Shown here: in pieces, positions 59,435-64,000 of the stretch
Layout of the letters: the number at the start of each line of letters is the position of its first letter
How positions within the stretch are numbered: position 1 is the first letter of the stretch
Origin: Rhizobium terrae
Lineage (GTDB): Bacteria; Pseudomonadota; Alphaproteobacteria; Rhizobiales; Rhizobiaceae
Length of the DNA: 64,000 nucleotides
Reading direction: 5' to 3'
NCBI RefSeq assembly: GCF_003425685.1
Contig: NZ_QJKM01000008.1
Span: 62,001 to 126,000 of the forward strand
Position numbers and translations under genes: made by a program
Notes under the pieces: model-generated
Databases searched by the model: none
The model's input: only the letters and a program-made list of their open reading frames with translations
What the model was told of the DNA's origin: nothing

Positions 59435-60591
59435 AATTCTACTTCATGCACCTGATGCCCTATGCGGATCTGGATCTCTCCTATGACGAGAAACACGATT
59501 CCGCCTGGGTGACGCTGCCGAACACCTATTTCGACCCGAAGAGGGGACATCAGCTCTACAATCGTTATCTTGACGAACTGGAATATGCCGACCAGCTGGG
59601 TTTCGACGGCATCTGCGTCAACGAGCATCATTCGAACGCCTATGGCCTGATGCCGATCCCCGGCGTCATGGCCGGCGCGCTCGCGCGGCGCACCAAGAAC
59701 GTCAAGATCGCCATTCTCGGCCGCGCGCTGCCGCTCCTGAACAACCCGCTGACCGTGGCGGAAGAATTCGCCATGGTGGACAATATCACCGGCGGTCGCC
59801 TGATTGCCGGAATGGTGCGCGGCATCGGCGCCGAATACCATTCCTGGGGCGTCAACCCGGCTTTTTCGCACGAGCGGTTCCAGGAGGCCCATGACCTCAT
59901 CCTGCAGGCCTGGACTCAAGCTGGCCCGAGCATCTTCGAGGGCAAGCACTACAATTTCGAATACGTGAACGTCTGGCCGCGGGTTTATCAGGACAATCCG
60001 CATCCGCCGATCTGGATCCCGAGCCAGGGGTCCAGCGAAACCATCGAATGGGCCGCCCATCCGGACCGCAAGTACACCTATCTCCAGACCTTCGCCTCGG
60101 TTTCGACCGTCGCGCGCTACATGAAGATGTACAAGGACGTCGCGGCCGGTTACGGCTACGAAGCGACCGAGGATCAGCTCGGCTGGTCGTTGCCGCTTTA
60201 TGTCGCCGAAACCGACGAGATCGCCCGCAGGGAGGCCAGGGAGCATATCGAGGCCTTTCTGCAGAAGTTCCTGCGCATGCCGATGGAGATGCTGCTGCCG
60301 CCGGGTTACACCTCGGTCAAATCCATGGTCGGAGCGCTCTCCGCCAAGGCCGGCCATTCGATGAAGCAGACGATCGACAGCGTCATCGAGGAGGGCAAGT
60401 TCATCTGCGGCAGCCCGGCGACAGTGCGCGAGAAGCTGGAGGAATACCAGGCCCAGATCGGTTTCGGCCATCTCCTGACGCTCCTGCAGTTCGGCACCTT
60501 GCCGGCGGAGCTGACGCGCAAGAACATGGAGATCTATTCCAAGGAAGTCATGCCGTATCTCAGGAACGTGACGGCGAAGAAGGCGGCGTGA
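59431..60591 (+). CDS. LLM-class flavin-dependent monooxygenase
   Basis: A 386-residue luciferase-like oxidoreductase starting MKFYFMHLMPYADLDLSYDE. Family motifs: DGICVNEHHSNAYGLMPIPG, NPLTVAEEFAMVDNITGGRL and GGRLIAGMVRGIGAEYHSWG. FMNH2 from a separate reductase is used to oxygenate ketones (Baeyer-Villiger type II), alkanes, sulfonates or amines. No flavin reductase gene is present in the cluster. It is co-transcribed with the hydrolase, a pairing seen where a lactone or ester is formed and opened. Substrate unknown. Confidence 0.88.
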   Translation: MKFYFMHLMPYADLDLSYDEKHDSAWVTLPNTYFDPKRGHQLYNRYLDELEYADQLGFDGICVNEHHSNAYGLMPIPGVMAGALARRTKNVKIAILGRALPLLNNPLTVAEEFAMVDNITGGRLIAGMVRGIGAEYHSWGVNPAFSHERFQEAHDLILQAWTQAGPSIFEGKHYNFEYVNVWPRVYQDNPHPPIWIPSQGSSETIEWAAHPDRKYTYLQTFASVSTVARYMKMYKDVAAGYGYEATEDQLGWSLPLYVAETDEIARREAREHIEAFLQKFLRMPMEMLLPPGYTSVKSMVGALSAKAGHSMKQTIDSVIEEGKFICGSPATVREKLEEYQAQIGFGHLLTLLQFGTLPAELTRKNMEIYSKEVMPYLRNVTAKKAA

Positions 60592-60725
60592 TTTTTCTTA
60601 CCCAAGCCCGGACGCGCGGATGACGGTCGATTCCGGGCGCCCGCCTTGATTGACAGGGAGCCTGAAATTTGATGCGATACCCCCGCTGTCTTGAGGAGGG
60701 CAGCGAAGTGGGAGGAGAATATCGC

Positions 60726-62261
60726 ATGAACAAGCTGCTCGCAGCCTCGGCACTCGTTGCCGTCGTGACCTTTTCGGTGCCGGCAGTCGCCTCGGCATCC
60801 GCGCCCGAAGCCAGATGCACCGACGCGAAGAGCCTGCAATTGCCCGGCTTTGACCTCAAGGTGGCGCGTGCCGATCGTGTCGTGGACAAAGGGCCGGCCC
60901 ATTGCCTTGTCAGCGGTTCTTTCGAACATCGCACGGGGGCGGACGGCAAGTCGTATTCGATCGGGTTCTCGATCGCCCTGCCGGACGACTGGGGTGGACG
61001 CTTCCTCGTTCAAGGCGGCGGCGGTCTGAACGGCACGGTGCGGCCCCCTCTCGGGGATGTCGCAGCCGGGGCGAAGAGTGCGCTCGCCCGTGGGTTCAGC
61101 GTCATATCGCACGATAGCGGCCATCAGGCAGAGGCTTGGGATGCTTCGTTCAAGGCGGACCAGATCGCGACCCTCAATTTCGCCGGGTGGTCGGTCGAAA
61201 AGGTGGCCGTCCTCGGCAAGGCGCTGGTCGCCGCCTATTACGGCAGAGGTGCCGACCGCTCCTATTTTGCCGGCTGCTCGACCGGAGGACGCGAGGCCAT
61301 GGCCTCGGCGCAACGCTTTCCATTGATCTTCGACGGCATCATAGCCGGGGCGCCCGCCATGCGGACGAGCCGTTCGAATATGTCGCTCGCGGCGAAGAAT
61401 GTCGCGATGAACAGAATTTCTCCGGCGGGCGCCGACGGCGCGCCGGACCGCTCCAAAGCCTTCTCGGATGCCGACCGTGAGGTGGTCCTCAAGGGCATCC
61501 TGAAATCCTGCGATGCTCTCGATGGCGCCGAAGACGGCATGATCGGCAACCCGGCCGCCTGCAAATTCGATCCCGCAAGCCTCGTGTGCTCCGCCGGAAA
61601 GACTGAAGGCTGCATCACGAAACAACAGGCCGATGTCGTCGCCGAGACGTTTTCGCCGACGCTCGATGCATCGGGACGGCCAGCCTATGTCGCATTTCCC
61701 TATGACACCGGCGTCATGAGCACAACGGACCCCATTCCCGGCCTCATGCGGTTCGACGACAAGCGCAACCGGCAGTTCAAGAACAACGCCATGAGCTTCG
61801 ACGTGGACGATGCCGTTGAGAAGGCGGATATCGACGATCCCCAGCAGCGGCTTATCAACTCGGACCAATGGACCGACCTGAGTTCGTTCGCCGCGCGCGG
61901 AAGCAAGATCATCTTCTTCCATGGCGTCAGCGATCCATGGTTCTCCTCGAACGACACCGTCGATTTCTTCAATCGCATGAGCAAGGCGACCAAGGCCGGC
62001 ATAAAGACGGAGGACTGGGCCAGGCTCTATCTCGTTCCCGGCATGGCGCATTGCCGCGGCGGCCCGGCTGGCCTCGACCAGTTCGACATGCTGACCGGAC
62101 TGGTGAATTGGGTGGAAAAGGGCGAGGCGCCGCAAAGTGTCGAAGTTTCGGGCAAGGCTTTTCCCGGCCGGACCCGTCCGCTTTGCCCCTATCCGTCCTA
62201 CGCGTCTTACAAGGGCGCGGGCGACATCAACAGCGCCGCGAACTTCGAATGCCGGAAGTGA
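60726..62261 (+). CDS. tannase/feruloyl esterase family protein
   Basis: A 511-residue secreted esterase with signal peptide MNKLLAASALVAVVTFSVPA (cleavage near ASASA). The CS-D-HC signature of the family is complete: Cys-Ser in SYFAGCSTGGREAMASAQRF (~184), Asp in DPWFSSNDTVDFF (~408) and His-Cys in LVPGMAHCRGGPAGLDQFD (~441). Such enzymes release phenolic acids from gallate or ferulate esters. It follows the flavin monooxygenase by 134 bases on the same strand and may supply aromatic substrates to the cluster. The ATG at 60726 is chosen for the signal peptide; an open frame begins at 60669. Confidence 0.9.
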   Translation: MNKLLAASALVAVVTFSVPAVASASAPEARCTDAKSLQLPGFDLKVARADRVVDKGPAHCLVSGSFEHRTGADGKSYSIGFSIALPDDWGGRFLVQGGGGLNGTVRPPLGDVAAGAKSALARGFSVISHDSGHQAEAWDASFKADQIATLNFAGWSVEKVAVLGKALVAAYYGRGADRSYFAGCSTGGREAMASAQRFPLIFDGIIAGAPAMRTSRSNMSLAAKNVAMNRISPAGADGAPDRSKAFSDADREVVLKGILKSCDALDGAEDGMIGNPAACKFDPASLVCSAGKTEGCITKQQADVVAETFSPTLDASGRPAYVAFPYDTGVMSTTDPIPGLMRFDDKRNRQFKNNAMSFDVDDAVEKADIDDPQQRLINSDQWTDLSSFAARGSKIIFFHGVSDPWFSSNDTVDFFNRMSKATKAGIKTEDWARLYLVPGMAHCRGGPAGLDQFDMLTGLVNWVEKGEAPQSVEVSGKAFPGRTRPLCPYPSYASYKGAGDINSAANFECRK

Positions 62262-62276
62262 CAATCCGGTTCGGAT

Positions 62277-62741
62277 TCACATCTTCTCGCCCGGCATCAG
62301 GCTCGCCTGCCTGATCCAGTCCACGAACTGTGCTTCGTCGAGCGCTCCGTCCTCGCCGATATGTAGGTAGCGTGCCTCCTTGGTTTTCGATTCCACCGGC
62401 GGCATGGGGGTGAGCAGCACGCCGCGGAAGAAGGCGAGCTTGATGTATCTGTTGAAGCAGTGGATGCCGAGGAACCAGGTCTGGCCGTCCATTCCATAGA
62501 GCGGCGAGTTCCATTTGACGGCCTTCCTGACCTCGGGGATGGTGCGGGTGATGAGCGTGTCGAGCTTCCGCCCCACATCGCTTTTCCAGCCCGGCATGGC
62601 GGCGATATAGGCCTGAACCGGCTCGTCGCCGTATCCCTTGGCGATCTGCGGATTGCCGCCCGAGAGAAGAACCGGCTCCGCGGATGGGTTGATCGGATCT
62701 TTTGCGGCCTTTGCCGACTTCCTGGAGAGTTCCTTGGCCAT
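62277..62741 (-). CDS. DUF1801 domain protein
   Basis: A 154-residue cytoplasmic protein. The DUF1801 (YdhG-like) core is at ~45-140: VQAYIAAMPGWKSDVGRKLD, IPEVRKAVKWNSPLYGMDGQ, TWFLGIHCFNRYIKLAFFRG. A basic N-terminal tail (MAKELSRKSAKAAKDPINPS) precedes it. Function unknown, iron-chaperone-like fold. AAGGAG sits 3-8 bases before the ATG at 62741; the longer frame to 62936 is not used. It is tail-to-tail with the tannase gene. Confidence 0.85.
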   Translation of the reverse strand: MAKELSRKSAKAAKDPINPSAEPVLLSGGNPQIAKGYGDEPVQAYIAAMPGWKSDVGRKLDTLITRTIPEVRKAVKWNSPLYGMDGQTWFLGIHCFNRYIKLAFFRGVLLTPMPPVESKTKEARYLHIGEDGALDEAQFVDWIRQASLMPGEKM

Positions 62742-62923
62742 CTGCTCCTTCCCTTCATTGATGCGACATCGAGGATAGCTCGTTTCGGACGATGACGGGA
62801 GCCGTCGCCGATCCAGGTGAGTGCGCCGGCCGCATTGCCCGGTGCCGCCGGCGATGCGAAACAATCGCCGCACCTGCCATATCCTTGACAGGGCGTGCGA
62901 AACACGACAGTTTCGCGGGCATT

Positions 62924-63003
62924 CCGAGGGGGGCATCGAACGATGCTGAGATGGCGGTGAGCCGGACCCTTGAACCTGATCCGGGTCATACCGGCGTAGG
63001 AAC
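62924..63003 (+). promoter_or_regulatory. TPP riboswitch before thiamine-precursor transporter
   Basis: A second THI box: GAGGGGGGCATC, ATGCTGAGATGGC, ACCCTTGAACCTGATCCGGG and TCATACCGGCGTAGGAA. The CUGAGA and ACCCUUGAACCUGAU...GGGUCAUACCGGCGUAGG elements are intact. It controls the ABC transporter genes starting 160 bases downstream. Bases 62742-62923 and 63004-63162 show no supported gene. Confidence 0.93.
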
Positions 63004-63162
63004 GGAAACGGCGTCCCAGGGTCACATCACCAAGACGGCACTTTCTCTTCTCCGCTTTTCACCTGGATCTCCGTTTTGGTGGAGATCGACCGATGACATT
63101 CGAGCCCCTTGTCCTGACTGCCGGAAATCCGGCCGCCTTCCGTTCAGCCGCGTGACATCGCC

Positions 63163-63942
63163 ATGCGCATGTCCCATGCGGGTCTCAGCCTGGTGGCGCT
63201 CGTCCTCCTGTGGCAGGCCGGGGTCTCGGTTTTCCAGCCGGCGCATTACATTCTTCCTTCTCCGCTGGCGGTGGCATCCGCCTTCCTGCGCCAGCCGGGT
63301 TTTCTGGCCCGGCAGAGCCTGGTGACGCTGACCGAGATCATCGCAGGGCTGGCGGTCGGTTCGGTGCTGGGGATTGCCACCGCCTTCGGCGTCGCCGCCT
63401 GGCCGCGGCTTGGACGCCTCGTCTGGCCGATGGTGCTCGTCTTGCAGGCCTTTCCCGTCTTCGTGCTGGCGCCGATCCTGGTCATCTGGTTCGGCTTCGG
63501 GCTGGCCTCGAAAGTGGCGATGACGACGATCATTATCTTCTTTCCCGTCGCTTCCGCCTTTGCCGACGGGCTTCGCCGCACCGATCGGGAGATTCTCGAC
63601 GCCGTTTCGCTCGACGGTGCCGACCATTGGCGGACGCTCACCCGCATCCGCGTGCCGCTGGCGATCCCGAACCTCGTCTCGGGCCTCCGCGTCGCCGCAC
63701 CGCTGGCCCCGCTCGGCGCCGTGGTCGGCGAATGGGTCGGAGCGTCGGGCGGGCTCGGTTTCGTCATGGTGCAGGCCAATGCCCGGATGCAGACCGATAC
63801 GGTGTTCGCGGCCATGGCCGTGCTCGCCGTCCTTACCCTTTCCCTCCGATTTCTCGTCGATCGCCTGACGGCGGGCCTCACCCCCTGGGCGGCGGAAGCC
63901 GATCCTGATTCTTCATCCACATCAAGGAGTTCCACCCGATGA
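63163..63942 (+). CDS. ABC transporter permease for thiamine precursor (ThiX-like)
   Basis: A 259-residue permease with about six membrane segments and the BPD_transp_1 coupling motif EILDAVSLDGADHWRTLTRI in the cytoplasmic loop. It belongs to the SsuC/TauC-like branch that includes ThiX, the permease for hydroxymethylpyrimidine precursors (such as N-formyl-aminopyrimidine). The upstream TPP riboswitch supports that role. The binding-protein gene overlaps its stop by 4 bases; the ATPase gene is presumably beyond the window. Confidence 0.88.
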   Translation: MRMSHAGLSLVALVLLWQAGVSVFQPAHYILPSPLAVASAFLRQPGFLARQSLVTLTEIIAGLAVGSVLGIATAFGVAAWPRLGRLVWPMVLVLQAFPVFVLAPILVIWFGFGLASKVAMTTIIIFFPVASAFADGLRRTDREILDAVSLDGADHWRTLTRIRVPLAIPNLVSGLRVAAPLAPLGAVVGEWVGASGGLGFVMVQANARMQTDTVFAAMAVLAVLTLSLRFLVDRLTAGLTPWAAEADPDSSSTSRSSTR

Positions 63943-64000
63943 ACCGTATCCTCGCCGCATCTCTTTTCATGTTCGGCAGTTTGCTTGCGCCCGCCTCTTC
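63939..64000 (+). CDS. ABC transporter substrate-binding protein (ThiY-like), cut by window end
   Basis: Only the first 20 codons are present: MNRILAASLFMFGSLLAPAS, a typical export signal. Its ATG overlaps the permease stop (ATGA). By position after a riboswitch-controlled ThiX-like permease it is probably the HMP-precursor binding protein ThiY, but no mature sequence is visible to confirm this. Confidence 0.65.
   Translation, partial: MNRILAASLFMFGSLLAPAS

Noticed and set aside
63093..63155. 20-codon open frame between the TPP riboswitch and the permease
   Set aside because: Weak ribosome site and no family resemblance; more likely untranslated leader.

Overview
The window looks like a replicon end (secondary chromosome, chromid or megaplasmid) of a Rhizobiales alphaproteobacterium of the Rhizobium/Agrobacterium/Sinorhizobium group. 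The main evidence is a complete repABC replication-partition cassette with its antisense RNA, high G+C coding sequence, a rhizobial-type intergenic mosaic repeat, general-stress (EcfG/RpoE2-like) promoters and many families typical of this order. The species cannot be told from sequence reading alone.

Layout. 1-2.9 kb is a decayed left arm: an alanine racemase scrap, a WGR-domain gene with a stop at the W codon of its own WGR motif, an intact nucleotidyltransferase-HEPN gene, and the frameshifted C-terminal half of a TraG/VirD4 coupling protein. 3.1-7.1 kb is repABC, followed by a convergent vapBC toxin-antitoxin pair. 8.2-15.9 kb is a branched-chain-amino-acid-type ABC importer with two paralogous binding proteins, one livHMGF set and an unusual LysR-type regulator carrying two tandem helix-turn-helix domains. 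16-22.7 kb holds a DUF1963 protein, an IalB-like secreted protein, a CoA-transferase and a large hybrid histidine kinase; the last two each have a FixK/FNR-like box upstream. 22.8-25.2 kb is a thiMED thiamine-salvage operon under a TPP riboswitch. 25.2-32 kb has a Zn/Cd-type P-ATPase with a MerR-type promoter, a GH13 glucosidase and a chemoreceptor.

32-49.9 kb is a patchwork of small stress and regulatory units: two tiny hydrophilic proteins under a stress promoter, an ECF42-type sigma factor (frameshifted) with its DGPF/YCII partner and a matching promoter, TetR/GST/SnoaL, PadR/DUF1700/GIN, MarR/MFS with a strong palindrome, pepT, an ABC-F gene with an attenuator-like leader, and several single enzymes.

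49.9-60.6 kb is a catabolic cluster. One strand carries SDR - aldehyde dehydrogenase - TPP enzyme - FMN 2-hydroxyacid dehydrogenase - TPP enzyme - FAD 2-hydroxyacid dehydrogenase. The divergent strand carries an alpha/beta hydrolase and a luciferase-type flavin monooxygenase. The gene set suggests a monooxygenase/hydrolase front end feeding a hydroxyacid -> oxoacid -> aldehyde -> acid sequence, with two parallel dehydrogenase/decarboxylase pairs. The substrate is unknown. TGTATACA-like motifs lie both in this divergent promoter and before the transporter binding-protein genes, hinting at shared control. 60.7-64 kb ends with a tannase-family esterase, a DUF1801 protein and, under a second TPP riboswitch, the start of a thiamine-precursor ABC transporter cut by the window edge.
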